Shown here piece by piece: positions 49,297-58,922 of a DNA stretch of 64,000 bases; position 1 is the stretch's first letter, and each line of letters begins with the position of its first letter. The notes beneath the pieces are model-generated. The model did not search any database. It saw nothing but the letters and a program-made list of their open reading frames with translations, and was not told where the DNA came from. The position numbers and the translations under genes are program-made. This stretch comes from Paenibacillus campinasensis. GTDB lineage: Bacteria > Bacillota > Bacilli > Paenibacillales > Paenibacillaceae. The DNA lies in the NCBI RefSeq assembly GCF_002272015.1, contig NZ_NPBY01000009.1, positions 1-64,000 on the forward strand, given 5' to 3'.

Positions 49297-51543
49297 ATGT
49301 CGGTGATTACACAGGAAGTCGGCTGGAGAAGCTTCACGACCGGTAAATGGGCGAAGGCTGTTGATGTCAATGATTTTATCGAGCGCAACATTACACCTTA
49401 CTATGGGGATGAGCAGTTCTTGGCGGGTCCGACGGAGAACACCAAGGCGCTGTGGGAAATTATATCCGAGCTGAGCGTGAAAGAGCGCGAGCGCGGCGGC
49501 GTTCTGGATGTGGACGTCAACACGCCATCCACCATACTGTCACATGGGCCAGGCTATCTGGATAAAGACAAGGAGCAGATCGTCGGATTGCAAACCGATG
49601 AGCCGTTCAAACGCTCCATTCAGCCGTTTGGCGGTATCCGGATGATGATCGACGCATGCAATGCTTACGGCTTCGAGCTTCCGCAAAGCATCGTGGACAT
49701 GTTCACTCACATTCGCAAGACGCACAACCAAGGGGTGTTTGATGCCTATACCTCCGAGATGAGAGCAGCGCGTAAAGCGGGCATTATCACCGGTCTGCCG
49801 GATGCTTATGGCCGCGGCCGCATTATCGGCGACTATCGCCGGGTGGCGCTGTACGGCGTGGATTTCCTGATCCGCGATAAGCAGCGTGAACTGCAGGAGC
49901 TTGAAGTGGATCATATGGATGAAGCGGTCATTCGTCTGCGTGAAGAGGTGTCCGAACAGATTCGAGCCCTTCAGGAATTGAAGGAAATGGCCAAGATGCA
50001 CGGCTATGACATTGCCAAACCGGCCAACAATGCCAAGGAAGCATTCCAATGGCTGTACTTCGGTTATCTCGCTGCGATCAAGGAGCAGAACGGAGCGGCG
50101 ATGTCGCTGGGCCGGGTATCCTCCTTCCTCGACATTTACGTACAGCGCGACCTGCAAGAAGGAACGCTGAACGAGCAGACAGCCCAGGAGCTGGTCGACC
50201 ACTTTGTCATGAAGCTGCGCATCGTGAAGTTTCTGCGCACCCCGGATTATAACGAGTTGTTCAGCGGGGATCCGACTTGGGTAACCGAATCGATCGGAGG
50301 CATGTCCGTCGGCGGCGAAACCCGCGTGACCAAGAACAGCTTCCGCTTCCTGCACACCTTGTACAACCTGGGACCTGCACCGGAGCCGAACCTGACTGTA
50401 TTGTGGTCTGAGAAGCTGCCGGAGGCGTTCAAGAAGTACTGTGCCAAAGTATCGATCGAAACAAGCTCCATTCAATATGAGAACGATGACCTGATGCGTC
50501 CGATTTATGGCGATGATTATGGCATTGCCTGCTGCGTATCCGCCATGCGGATCGGCAAGCAGATGCAGTTCTTCGGCGCTCGGGCGAACCTGGCGAAGGC
50601 GCTGCTGTATGCGATCAACGGCGGCAAGGATGAGAAATCCGGCGCCCAGGTTGGACCGGAGTACCCGGCAATTACGGCAGGGGTGCTGAATTACGACGAA
50701 GTGATGAACCGCTTCAAGCCGATGATGGAATGGCTGGCGAAGCTGTACATGAACACGCTGAACGTCATCCATTACATGCATGACAAGTACAGCTATGAGC
50801 GGATCGAGATGGCGCTCCATGACCGCGACATTCTGCGCACGATGGCCTGCGGCATTGCCGGCTTGTCCGTTGCTGCCGACTCGCTAAGCGCGATTAAATA
50901 TGCGACGGTGAAGCCGATCCGTAACGAGCAAGGCGTTGCCGTTGACTTCGAGATCGAAGGCGATTTCCCTTGCTATGGCAACAACGATGACCGGGTAGAC
51001 AGCATAGCCGTTGAGCTTGTGGAAACCTTCATGAGCATGCTGCGCAAGCATAAGGCGTATCGCGACGCGCTGCCGACCCAATCGGTGCTGACGATCACGT
51101 CGAACGTTGTATATGGCAAAAAGACCGGCACCACGCCGGATGGCCGCAAGGCAGGAGAGCCGTTCGCACCGGGCGCGAACCCGATGCACGGTCGTGACCG
51201 CAAAGGCGCGCTCGCCTCGCTGACCTCGGTAGCGAAGCTGCCGTACGAGGACAGTCTGGACGGCATCTCCAACACCTTCTCCATCGTGCCGAAGGCGCTT
51301 GGGAAGGAGGAAGACGTTCGCCGGAACAACCTCGTTTCGATGATGGACGGATATTTTGGCAGCAAGGCGCACCATCTGAACGTGAACGTATTCAACCGTG
51401 AGCAGCTGATCGATGCGATGGAGCATCCGGAGAACTATCCGCAGCTGACGGTGCGTGTATCGGGTTATGCGGTCAACTTCATCAAGCTGACCCGCGAGCA
51501 GCAGCTCGACGTCATTAACCGGACCTTCCATGCCTCGATGTAA
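49297..51543 (+). CDS. pflB: Formate acetyltransferase (pyruvate formate-lyase)
   Basis: A 748-residue glycyl-radical enzyme converting pyruvate and CoA to acetyl-CoA and formate in anaerobic cells. The catalytic cysteine pair is Cys412-Cys413 ([14 protein letters not shown]) and the radical glycine is Gly723 in [16 protein letters not shown] precedes the ATG at 49297; a TTG 30 bases upstream is not needed. It is followed 54 bp later by its activating enzyme. With AdhE broken upstream, the extra acetyl-CoA would go mainly to acetate unless another ethanol route exists. Confidence 0.97.
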   Translation: MSVITQEVGWRSFTTGKWAKAVDVNDFIERNITPYYGDEQFLAGPTENTKALWEIISELSVKERERGGVLDVDVNTPSTILSHGPGYLDKDKEQIVGLQTDEPFKRSIQPFGGIRMMIDACNAYGFELPQSIVDMFTHIRKTHNQGVFDAYTSEMRAARKAGIITGLPDAYGRGRIIGDYRRVALYGVDFLIRDKQRELQELEVDHMDEAVIRLREEVSEQIRALQELKEMAKMHGYDIAKPANNAKEAFQWLYFGYLAAIKEQNGAAMSLGRVSSFLDIYVQRDLQEGTLNEQTAQELVDHFVMKLRIVKFLRTPDYNELFSGDPTWVTESIGGMSVGGETRVTKNSFRFLHTLYNLGPAPEPNLTVLWSEKLPEAFKKYCAKVSIETSSIQYENDDLMRPIYGDDYGIACCVSAMRIGKQMQFFGARANLAKALLYAINGGKDEKSGAQVGPEYPAITAGVLNYDEVMNRFKPMMEWLAKLYMNTLNVIHYMHDKYSYERIEMALHDRDILRTMACGIAGLSVAADSLSAIKYATVKPIRNEQGVAVDFEIEGDFPCYGNNDDRVDSIAVELVETFMSMLRKHKAYRDALPTQSVLTITSNVVYGKKTGTTPDGRKAGEPFAPGANPMHGRDRKGALASLTSVAKLPYEDSLDGISNTFSIVPKALGKEEDVRRNNLVSMMDGYFGSKAHHLNVNVFNREQLIDAMEHPENYPQLTVRVSGYAVNFIKLTREQQLDVINRTFHASM

Positions 51544-51597
51544 CACGGCAGACCAGTACAGCCAATAACAAAGCGGATACAGAAAGGATGACTTCCT

Positions 51598-52332
51598 ATG
51601 ATGAAAGGCCATGTCCATTCCCTAGAAACTTTCGGTACGGTTGACGGTCCGGGTATCCGCTTTGTACTCTTCATGCAAGGCTGCCTGCTGAAATGCCAAT
51701 ACTGTCATAATCCGGACACCTGGGGACTGAATGAAGGACGCGAGATGACGATCAATGAGGTGCTGAGCGAGATCGAATCGTATCTGCCCTACTATCGTTC
51801 ATCCGGCGGCGGGCTGACCGTGTCTGGCGGCGAGCCGACGCTTCAGTATCCGTTCGTAACCGAGCTGTTCCGGGAGGTTAAGCGCCGGTGGAATTTGCAC
51901 ACTGCCCTGGACACGAACGGCTACAACGAGCCGGAGAAAATTCGTGAGCTGCTGGAGGTCACAGATCTGGTGCTGCTGGATCTGAAGCATATCGACGATG
52001 AGAAGCATATCGTTTTGACCGGCAAATCGAATGAACGGACGTTAAAGACCGCGCGCTGGCTGTCTGACCATGGCCGGAAAATGTGGGTCCGGCACGTCTA
52101 TGTTCCGGGCATCCATGAAGATCAGGAGGACCTGCACCGGCTGGGCCAATTTATCGGCACCCTGCAAGGGGTGGAGAAGTTCGAAATTCTTCCCTACCAT
52201 CAGATGGGCGTCTATAAATGGGAGGCTCTCGGCAAAGCCTACCCGCTGGAAGGCGTGCCTTCGCCAACCGAAGCCGAGGTGGATCGTGCCTACCGGCTGA
52301 TCGAGGAAGGCAGGGCGCTTGCGAGCGTATAG
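51598..52332 (+). CDS. pflA: Pyruvate formate-lyase activating enzyme
   Basis: A 244-residue radical SAM enzyme that abstracts hydrogen from the PFL glycine. The cluster motif CxxxCxxC is Cys29, Cys33 and Cys36 (GCLLKCQYC). GGLTVSGGEPTLQ carries the GGE SAM-binding motif, and HSLETFGTVDGPGIRFVLFMQG is typical of PflA. AAAGGATGA precedes twin ATGs at 51598 and 51601. It shares the Fnr-controlled transcript with pflB, and a terminator follows at 52425. Confidence 0.96.
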   Translation: MMKGHVHSLETFGTVDGPGIRFVLFMQGCLLKCQYCHNPDTWGLNEGREMTINEVLSEIESYLPYYRSSGGGLTVSGGEPTLQYPFVTELFREVKRRWNLHTALDTNGYNEPEKIRELLEVTDLVLLDLKHIDDEKHIVLTGKSNERTLKTARWLSDHGRKMWVRHVYVPGIHEDQEDLHRLGQFIGTLQGVEKFEILPYHQMGVYKWEALGKAYPLEGVPSPTEAEVDRAYRLIEEGRALASV

Positions 52333-52773
52333 CCTGGAAGTAGCGGCAGAGCCGCGCACGGAAGATGCGCCACCACGCGGGGAGAATCGGTCATTTGTTT
52401 TCTGACAATCCAATAAGCCATGATGAGCACTTAACCACAAGCTTGATCCCTGTTCGGGCTAGTCCGTACAAGGGGAGCTTCGGTTAAGTGCTCTTTATTA
52501 TGTGCAAGGCCGTCGTCCTGCAACGAGCGACTTGACGACTGACTGGTGCTTGACGCCCGTACCGGTCTTCTTCGGGCTCTGCAGGCAAGCTATCACGTTA
52601 GAGCCCCTACCGGAAGCAGGCAATGGCGCGAGAGCTGTGGACGATTTTATCCCTGCTATAGCCAAAAGTGACCTTCCGCAAACCGAAATCGCTTTCTATA
52701 ATGGGATATAAACAGAGAATCAGGGGACTGAAAGCTTACAAAATACCGGTTATTGTTGAAGGGGTCATGAACG
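52333..52773. other. Gap between pflA and the binding-protein operon
   Basis: It holds the pflA terminator at 52425-52498. The rest (52500-52770) shows no convincing gene. A promoter for the next operon must be here, but no clear -35/-10 pair was found. Confidence 0.4.
52425..52498 (+). terminator. Terminator of pflBA
   Basis: GAGCACTTAACC (52425-52436) pairs perfectly with GGTTAAGTGCTC (52482-52493) across a 45-base loop, then TTTATT. Confidence 0.75.
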
Positions 52774-54129
52774 ATGAACGATAAACGCGCCGCGATCTGG
52801 ATCGCTTGGTGGCTGGCAGCCTCCATACTTCTCGTTTCCTGCAGTGTTCCCGGCGGCGAGCCTGCACAGCCTGGGGAAGAAGCAGGCAGCGTCAGCTCCG
52901 ATCCGTTTGAAATGACCGTCCGTCATACACAGGTGGGCGACTCCAAGAAGTTTCGCCTCGCCCTGCTTAATGAGGTAGTACGCAAAACGGAAGCGGCCGT
53001 ACCTGGCCTGACCATCCGGCTGGATGCGGTGGATGCCGAGGTGAACCGCAAGGAGAAGCTGAGAGGGGAGATGGCTGCGGGCAAGCCACCGGACATCTTT
53101 GATGTGTTCGGGAGCCCGGAAGCCGGACTGTATGCCAAGGAAGGGCTGATGCTCGATCTGACGCCGATTCTGGATGAGCTGGAGCTGAGGGACAAATTCA
53201 CGACGCTGGACCCGTTCACCCATGACGGGAAAATTTACGGCTTGCCGATCGGAAGCACGATTGAGGGCATTTATTACAACAAACCTTATTTCGAGGAAAA
53301 AGGATTCAGCGTTCCCCGTACGCTTGCGGAGCTTGAGCAGATTGCCGATGCGATCAAAGCGGACGGGAAGGTGCCCTTTGCCCAGTCTTCCAAGGATGCC
53401 TGGATTCCGCTCATGCTGACCAACAACCTGTGGAGTTACTACGCCGGCCCCGGGGTCACCTACGGCTTCAAGACCGGCGATACGAAATGGACAGACCCGC
53501 AGGTGGTCGAAGGGGTAGAGAAGCACCAGGAATGGGTGGAGAAGGGATATTTCAAAAAAGGGGAGCTTGGCCTTGATTATGCCGACATGAGAGAGCAGCT
53601 CATCTCCGGCGAAGCGGTGATGATGATGGACGGCTCCTGGGCCAACTCCATCTTTCGTGATCCGGAGCAGGCGGGTGAGCTGGTGGGGCAGATCGGGTAC
53701 TTTAACCTTCCACCGGTCCATGAAGACGACCCGATTGTCGTGATGCAGGATGCGAATAACGGGTACGGTTTTTCTGCCGCCGTTGCCAAAGACCCGCGGA
53801 AGCTGCACGCGGTCAAGCTCTTTATCAAGCAGATGTGGAATGAGGAGATGCAGCTTAGAGGATTGAAGGAGGACGGCGTGCTGCCGGCGATGAAGATGGA
53901 CCTGGCCGTGATGAATTCCACCTCGGATGATCCGTTGCTGCAGGACATTTTCAAGGCGTTGAACGACATCGACAAGTCGTACCCGGCCTTTGACGCCCTC
54001 GTCCAAGCTGAGGTCAATACGGAACTGAGCATCGGCATCCAGCAGGTGATTGGCGGCAAGATCGGGGCCAGGGATATGCTGATGCGGGTTCAGGAGGTAC
54101 AGGAGGCAGCCAATGCGGGAAGGGAATGA
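52774..54129 (+). CDS. Family-1 extracellular solute-binding lipoprotein
   Basis: A 451-residue sugar-binding lipoprotein. The N-terminal helix ends in the lipobox LLVSC (Cys24). The mature part follows MalE-type family 1: GKPPDIFDVFGSPEAGLYAKEGLMLDLTP, KIYGLPIGSTIEGIYYNKPYFEEKG, FAQSSKDAWIP and SGEAVMMMDGSWA. GAAGGGG lies before the ATG. Unusually, no permease or ATPase gene is adjacent. Instead, a sensor kinase, a response regulator and NagZ follow on the same strand, so it may act as the ligand-binding partner of the kinase or feed a transporter encoded elsewhere. The likely ligand is an amino-sugar oligosaccharide, by context. Confidence 0.9.
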   Translation: MNDKRAAIWIAWWLAASILLVSCSVPGGEPAQPGEEAGSVSSDPFEMTVRHTQVGDSKKFRLALLNEVVRKTEAAVPGLTIRLDAVDAEVNRKEKLRGEMAAGKPPDIFDVFGSPEAGLYAKEGLMLDLTPILDELELRDKFTTLDPFTHDGKIYGLPIGSTIEGIYYNKPYFEEKGFSVPRTLAELEQIADAIKADGKVPFAQSSKDAWIPLMLTNNLWSYYAGPGVTYGFKTGDTKWTDPQVVEGVEKHQEWVEKGYFKKGELGLDYADMREQLISGEAVMMMDGSWANSIFRDPEQAGELVGQIGYFNLPPVHEDDPIVVMQDANNGYGFSAAVAKDPRKLHAVKLFIKQMWNEEMQLRGLKEDGVLPAMKMDLAVMNSTSDDPLLQDIFKALNDIDKSYPAFDALVQAEVNTELSIGIQQVIGGKIGARDMLMRVQEVQEAANAGRE

Positions 54130-54246
54130 GTGGATGCGGTTAGTCATGTTATCCGGCAGCAGCATTGTTCCGGCAGACGGAGTGGATTTCACCAATCGTG
54201 GCGTGGGGCTGGCCCGCTATAACTTGAGCATTACGGGAGCAAACAC

Positions 54247-56103
54247 ATGAATCTAAGGAACAAGCTGTTTACCGCATTTTTGGGATTGATCATCATTCCG
54301 TTATTTGCGCTTGGCTTATTTACATTTTTCATCACCTACAATTCGATCGAGAAAAAATACAGCCAGCAGGCCGAATATTCGCTAAAGGCGATCAGCTACA
54401 GCATATCGAGCGTGTTTAAGGAGATGGAGTATGTCACCGACAACGGGATTGCCACCTCGGTGTTTGCGATGGCGCTCAGCGCCAAGGATCCGGATTCCCA
54501 GAACCTGATCACCGATTCGGAGCTGCTCAACCTGAACGAGCGGCAGCGCAGCTTCCGCAACCTTCTGTACAATCACCCAGCGATCAACTACGCTTTTTTG
54601 TACCATTTCAACCGCGAGTCCGCGCCGATTCCGATTTTCAGCAAAGAAAATTTCCAGGCGCTTCCGTTTGATGATTTCAAGAACAACCGGCTCTATCATG
54701 AAGTGATCGAACTGAACGGGATTCCGAAGTGGCTCGCGCCGCATGAATTCCCGGAACTGACCGGCACGGAGCCGGTGTTCACGCAGATCCGGCTCGTCAA
54801 GGATGTCAACACGCTGCGCAAGCTCGGTTTTCTCGTTGTCCAGATCAAGACCTGGGAGTTCGAGGATATTTTTCGCAACTTGACACTTTCCAACAATCAT
54901 CAGAACACCTCCTTCATGCTGGTCAACAACGACGGGCTTATCCTTTTCGACCCGGGCGGCACGATGGACGGGCAGAACATTCGACAATATTTGAGGCAGA
55001 ATGTGGAATTCAGGGAGGGATACCAAAGTTTCAAGGCGAATTTTAACGGAGAGGAAAATATCGTTTCCATCTATCATCTGGATGATTATGCCTGGAATCT
55101 GGTGTCTTTCACGGACTGGAATTCCTTGTCTCAGGAAGTCACCTCATTTGCCAAATGGTTTTTGGTCATTATCGGCGCTTGCCTTGTAACGGCAATTGTG
55201 TTCAACCGCTTGTTCATGAACCGGATTACCGGCACCATTGCCGTCATCGTCAGGTTTATGCGCCGGGTTGAAGACGGGGACCTGAATGCCCGGGTGGAGG
55301 AAAAGGGCGAGGATGAGCTGCTGCTGCTGTCCAAGGGCTTCAACAATTTAATGAACCGGATCAACGGCCTGTTTGCCCAGATCAAGCAGGAGCAGAGGCA
55401 GAACACCGAAGCCCAGATGCGCCTGCTCCAGGCCCAGATCAAGCCGCATTTTCTGTTTAATACGCTGGAGTCGATCAACGTTCTGGCTGTGCAGAATGAG
55501 GGGCGCAAGGTGAGCGAGATGGTGTACCGGCTGGCCAGCATATTGCGGATCAGCATCCAGGAGCGGGAGGAAATCACACTGGAAGAGGAGATCAAGCATC
55601 TGGTGAGCTATCTGGAGATCCAGAAATTCCGTTTTGAGGACGTGTTCGATTACGAGATTGATATCCCGAAAGAGCTCAGAATGAGCCGAATATTGAAGCT
55701 GACGCTGCAACCGCTGGTGGAGAACAGCATCCAGCACGGGTTTGAAGGCATCCCGTACAAGGGTATGATCCGGGTCACGGCCTGGAAGGAGCGGGGCAAC
55801 GTCATCATACGTGTGGAGGATAACGGACTCGGGATGGACGCCGAGCAGCTGGCGGCTTTTGAATACATGGCGAGCGATGATCCTGTGGACAATCACGTTG
55901 ATGAAGCGCCGGATCATGTGATGGAGAACCGGGAACAGCGGGGGCTGGGCATAAGGAGTGTTGCCGACCGCATAAGGATCCAGTACGGCGATTATTACGG
56001 GCTGTACATCTGCTCCAGCCGTCCTGGCGGCACGGTCATTCAATGCGTAATCCCTTATCACGATGGAAGGCGGTGGGAACATGCTGAAAGTACTGCTGGT
56101 TGA
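54247..56103 (+). CDS. YesM-type sensor histidine kinase
   Basis: A 618-residue membrane kinase. Helix 1 (about 10-32) is followed by an extracytoplasmic Cache-like sensor domain (about 35-295), helix 2 (about 300-320), a HAMP domain (NRITGTIAVIVRFMRRVEDGDLNARVEEKGEDELLLLSKGFN), and a His_kinase domain with His401 in QAQIKPHFLFNTLESI. The ATPase domain has the N box LQPLVENSIQHGFEG and the G box DNGLGMD. These kinases pair with AraC-type response regulators and usually control sugar uptake. The last 23 bases overlap the regulator gene, so the two are co-translated. Confidence 0.93.
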   Translation: MNLRNKLFTAFLGLIIIPLFALGLFTFFITYNSIEKKYSQQAEYSLKAISYSISSVFKEMEYVTDNGIATSVFAMALSAKDPDSQNLITDSELLNLNERQRSFRNLLYNHPAINYAFLYHFNRESAPIPIFSKENFQALPFDDFKNNRLYHEVIELNGIPKWLAPHEFPELTGTEPVFTQIRLVKDVNTLRKLGFLVVQIKTWEFEDIFRNLTLSNNHQNTSFMLVNNDGLILFDPGGTMDGQNIRQYLRQNVEFREGYQSFKANFNGEENIVSIYHLDDYAWNLVSFTDWNSLSQEVTSFAKWFLVIIGACLVTAIVFNRLFMNRITGTIAVIVRFMRRVEDGDLNARVEEKGEDELLLLSKGFNNLMNRINGLFAQIKQEQRQNTEAQMRLLQAQIKPHFLFNTLESINVLAVQNEGRKVSEMVYRLASILRISIQEREEITLEEEIKHLVSYLEIQKFRFEDVFDYEIDIPKELRMSRILKLTLQPLVENSIQHGFEGIPYKGMIRVTAWKERGNVIIRVEDNGLGMDAEQLAAFEYMASDDPVDNHVDEAPDHVMENREQRGLGIRSVADRIRIQYGDYYGLYICSSRPGGTVIQCVIPYHDGRRWEHAESTAG

Positions 56104-56902
56104 CGATGAAGCTCCGATTCTGCGCAACCTTCACCAGGTATTGCCGTGGAGCGAGATGGGGATGGAGGTGTCCGGACTGGCGCGAAGCGGTATGGAGGCG
56201 CTGGATCTGGCTGCCCGGTATACGCCCGATCTCGTGCTTAGCGACATACGCATGCCGGTCATGGACGGCTTGACGTTTATAGCGAAGCTTCGGGAGCAGG
56301 GTTGCCATGCGGAGATCTTTCTGCTGACCGGTTATGAGGAATTCGAATATGCAAGAGAAGCGATCAAGCTTCGTGTGAAGGATTATATCAGCAAGCCGAT
56401 CCATTACGGGGAGCTTGAGATGAAGATTCGGGAGACAGGCGAGGAAATTCGCATCAAACAGGCGAAGGAACGATATTACGGCCATCTTCCTCTATTCGAC
56501 GATACGCCGGAGCCGGATGACACGGGCAAAAGAACACCCGAGCAGATGATGACCGCCGCTCTGGAATATATCAACACGCATATGGGCCAGGACCTTGGCA
56601 TTGAGGAATTGTCAGAGCTGCTTGGCATCAGCCCGAGTTATTTCTGCCTCCTGTTTAAGAACCATGTCGGGCAGACATTTGTGGAGTACTTGACCGGCAA
56701 ACGGGTGGAGGCAGCCAGGTTCCTGCTGGAGAACAGCGATCGAAGCATTACCCAGATCGGCGCATACGTCGGTTATCATGAACGGCGATATTTCACGAGA
56801 GTGTTCCAGAAGGCGACCGGAATGACGCCATCCGAGTACCGGGAGCTGACGGGGAAGAGCCATATAACCAAATCGACTATAGGAAAGCAGGTGCCCAATT
56901 GA
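56081..56902 (+). CDS. YesN-type response regulator with AraC output domain
   Basis: A 273-residue response regulator. The receiver domain (about 1-115) has the acidic pair in VDDE, phospho-acceptor Asp55 in LSDIRMP, a Thr in LLTGYEEFEYA and Lys in ISKPI. The C-terminal AraC domain (about 165-265) has LGIEELSELLGISPSYFCLLFKNHVGQTF and SITQIGAYVGYHERRYFTRVFQKATGMTPSEYR. All receiver residues are present, unlike the regulator at 11449. The ATG at 56081 follows GGTGGGAAC. It is partner of the kinase just upstream and may activate its own operon including nagZ. Confidence 0.94.
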   Translation: MLKVLLVDDEAPILRNLHQVLPWSEMGMEVSGLARSGMEALDLAARYTPDLVLSDIRMPVMDGLTFIAKLREQGCHAEIFLLTGYEEFEYAREAIKLRVKDYISKPIHYGELEMKIRETGEEIRIKQAKERYYGHLPLFDDTPEPDDTGKRTPEQMMTAALEYINTHMGQDLGIEELSELLGISPSYFCLLFKNHVGQTFVEYLTGKRVEAARFLLENSDRSITQIGAYVGYHERRYFTRVFQKATGMTPSEYRELTGKSHITKSTIGKQVPN

Positions 56903-58521
56903 TGAAGTGGACGTTGCAATCGTTGAGCTTGGAGCAAAAGGTAGGACAGTTGTTTATATGCGGCTTTGATGATATTGAAGCTAATGAGCATGCCCGGGCA
57001 CTGGTGGAGCAACATCAGGTAGGCGGAATCATCTATTTTCGCCGCAATGTTCGTTCGTTAAGCCAGCTGTCGGCCTTATCCGATTCCTTGCAGGAGCTGG
57101 CGGCCGCCGGCGATCAGCCGCCGCTGTTTATCGCGATTGACCAGGAAGGCGGGATGGTGGCGAGGATCGACCAGGACGGAGTCAACCGGGTTCCGGGCAG
57201 CATGGCCCTGGGGGCGTCCGGCCGCGAAGAGGATGCGTACATCGCCGCCCAAATCTGTGCGCGCGAGCTGCGATCGGTAGGCGTCAACATGAATTTTGCG
57301 CCATGCCTTGATGTCAATAACAACCCTCGCAACCCGGTGATCGGGGTGAGATCCTTCGGCGAAGACCCTGAAGCGGTTGCCCGCCTTGGCTGCGCCGTTA
57401 TCCGCGGCTACCAGGAGGAAGCGGTGTCGGCAACAGCAAAGCATTTCCCGGGACATGGAGACACAAGTGTGGATTCCCATCTGGGCAGAGCCTCCGTGCC
57501 GCATGACCGGGAGCGGCTGAACCGGGTGGAGCTGGTTCCGTTTGCACAAGCGATCCGCGAGGGCGTTGATGCGATTATGACCGCCCATGTTAGCTTCCCG
57601 GCGATCGAGGACAGCGGCTATCCTGCTACATTGTCGCGCCCGGTATTGACCGGCCTGCTGCGTGAGGAGATGGGATTCCAAGGGCTGATCGTTACCGATT
57701 GCCTGGAGATGCATGCCATCTCCAAGCAGTATGGCGTGGCGGAAGGCGCCGTGCTCGCAATACTGGCGGGAGCCGACTGCGTGCTGGTCAGCCACACCTA
57801 TGCGGAGCAGGACGCAGCCATTCGGGCGGTTGTGGAAGCGGTCCGGAGCGGAAGAATTCCGGAGAGCCGGATCGACGCATCGGTGGAGCGGATTCTCGCT
57901 TTGAAGCAGCGGCAGATTAAGCAGCGTGAGCAGCTTCCGCTCTCGGCATCCGGTGTGCCACAGGAGGAAGTACAGCAGCTTCTGTATGCCATCGCCGGAA
58001 GAAGCCTGACACTGGTGAAGGATGAGGGGCAGCTGCCGATCCGCAAGGATGTGGATACGCTGGTCATCTGGCCGGAGCTGCGCCAAGCGACCCAGGTCGA
58101 TGAGGCCTGGAGCAAAAGCTACACCCTTGGTGACGCCCTGAAGGACTATGGCGTGCCCGTGCGCGAGCTGCGTATCAGCACTGATATGACGGACGAGGAA
58201 GTGGCGCAGGTCGTCCAAGATGCCGACGGGTACAAGCAGATCATCGCCGTCACCTATACAGCCGAGAGCAGATTGCCGCATGGCCAGCAGCAGCTGGTGA
58301 ACAAGCTGGCTTCACTGCAGCGCGGGTCTCTGGTTGTGCTGGCTTCGCGCAACCCGTATGACATCGAATTTCTTGAAGGAATCAAAACCTATCTGTGCAG
58401 CTATGAGAACACGCCGCCTCTGATGCAGGCGGCAGCGGCCGCCTTGATTGGGAAGCTCAAGCCGAAAGGCAAGCTGCCGGTGGCGCTTGGCGAAGAGTAC
58501 CCGCTCGCTCATAGCTCCTAA
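56902..58521 (+). CDS. nagZ: GH3 beta-N-acetylhexosaminidase, NagZ type
   Basis: A 539-residue glycoside hydrolase family 3 enzyme removing terminal beta-GlcNAc from muropeptides or chito-oligosaccharides. The barrel has FIAIDQEGGMVARI, the NagZ signature KHFPGHGDTSVDSH (about 180-193), which supplies the His/Asp acid-base loop, and the nucleophile Asp266 in IVTDCLEMHAI. A C-terminal alpha/beta/alpha domain (about 350-535) makes it longer than the proteobacterial NagZ and like B. subtilis NagZ. There is no signal peptide or anchor, so it acts in the cytoplasm or is released otherwise. The ATG overlaps the regulator stop by one base. Confidence 0.92.
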   Translation: MKWTLQSLSLEQKVGQLFICGFDDIEANEHARALVEQHQVGGIIYFRRNVRSLSQLSALSDSLQELAAAGDQPPLFIAIDQEGGMVARIDQDGVNRVPGSMALGASGREEDAYIAAQICARELRSVGVNMNFAPCLDVNNNPRNPVIGVRSFGEDPEAVARLGCAVIRGYQEEAVSATAKHFPGHGDTSVDSHLGRASVPHDRERLNRVELVPFAQAIREGVDAIMTAHVSFPAIEDSGYPATLSRPVLTGLLREEMGFQGLIVTDCLEMHAISKQYGVAEGAVLAILAGADCVLVSHTYAEQDAAIRAVVEAVRSGRIPESRIDASVERILALKQRQIKQREQLPLSASGVPQEEVQQLLYAIAGRSLTLVKDEGQLPIRKDVDTLVIWPELRQATQVDEAWSKSYTLGDALKDYGVPVRELRISTDMTDEEVAQVVQDADGYKQIIAVTYTAESRLPHGQQQLVNKLASLQRGSLVVLASRNPYDIEFLEGIKTYLCSYENTPPLMQAAAAALIGKLKPKGKLPVALGEEYPLAHSS

Positions 58522-58922
58522 CCTATCCATAGATATGGACATACGGATGTGAGAACCCATGCCCCTGTAGATCTGATAAAGCGTTTCAAGCAGATGCAGG
58601 GGCATATGTCCGTTTTTTTGACATCATCATTCACATCTTCGACATAAACATTCCACGTGTGGTTACCGATATATAGATGAACAGAATACCATTGCCTCTC
58701 TGACGATGAAGTCCCCTCTATCGATTTCTCACCATTGAACGTCCCCGCAGACCGAGTGCTGGTCTATGACTTTCGATTCAGAATAGGATATCCATGGATT
58801 CTCTCAGATTGCTATTTTCGACATGATAATAGCAACTTTTTCGCATTTTCTGCGTCTAATGATATGATTTCGCAGTTATTCTTAGCTTAAGTCAACTATA
58901 ACGTGCAATAAAGGAGCAAATG
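58522..58922. other. Gap before the stalk-domain gene
   Basis: It contains the nagZ terminator at 58537-58619. The AT-rich remainder has a TATGAT at 58863-58868, a possible -10 for the stalk-domain gene, with no clear -35. No gene was seen. Confidence 0.4.
58537..58619 (+). terminator. Terminator of the nagZ operon
   Basis: ATGCCCCTG (58559-58567) pairs with CAGGGGCAT (58597-58605), with outer GGACATA/TATGTCC arms (58537 and 58605), followed by seven T. Confidence 0.75.

Noticed and set aside
52765-54195. 476-codon minus-strand frame
   Set aside because: It lies entirely antisense to the solute-binding lipoprotein gene, which has a clear lipobox and family motifs.
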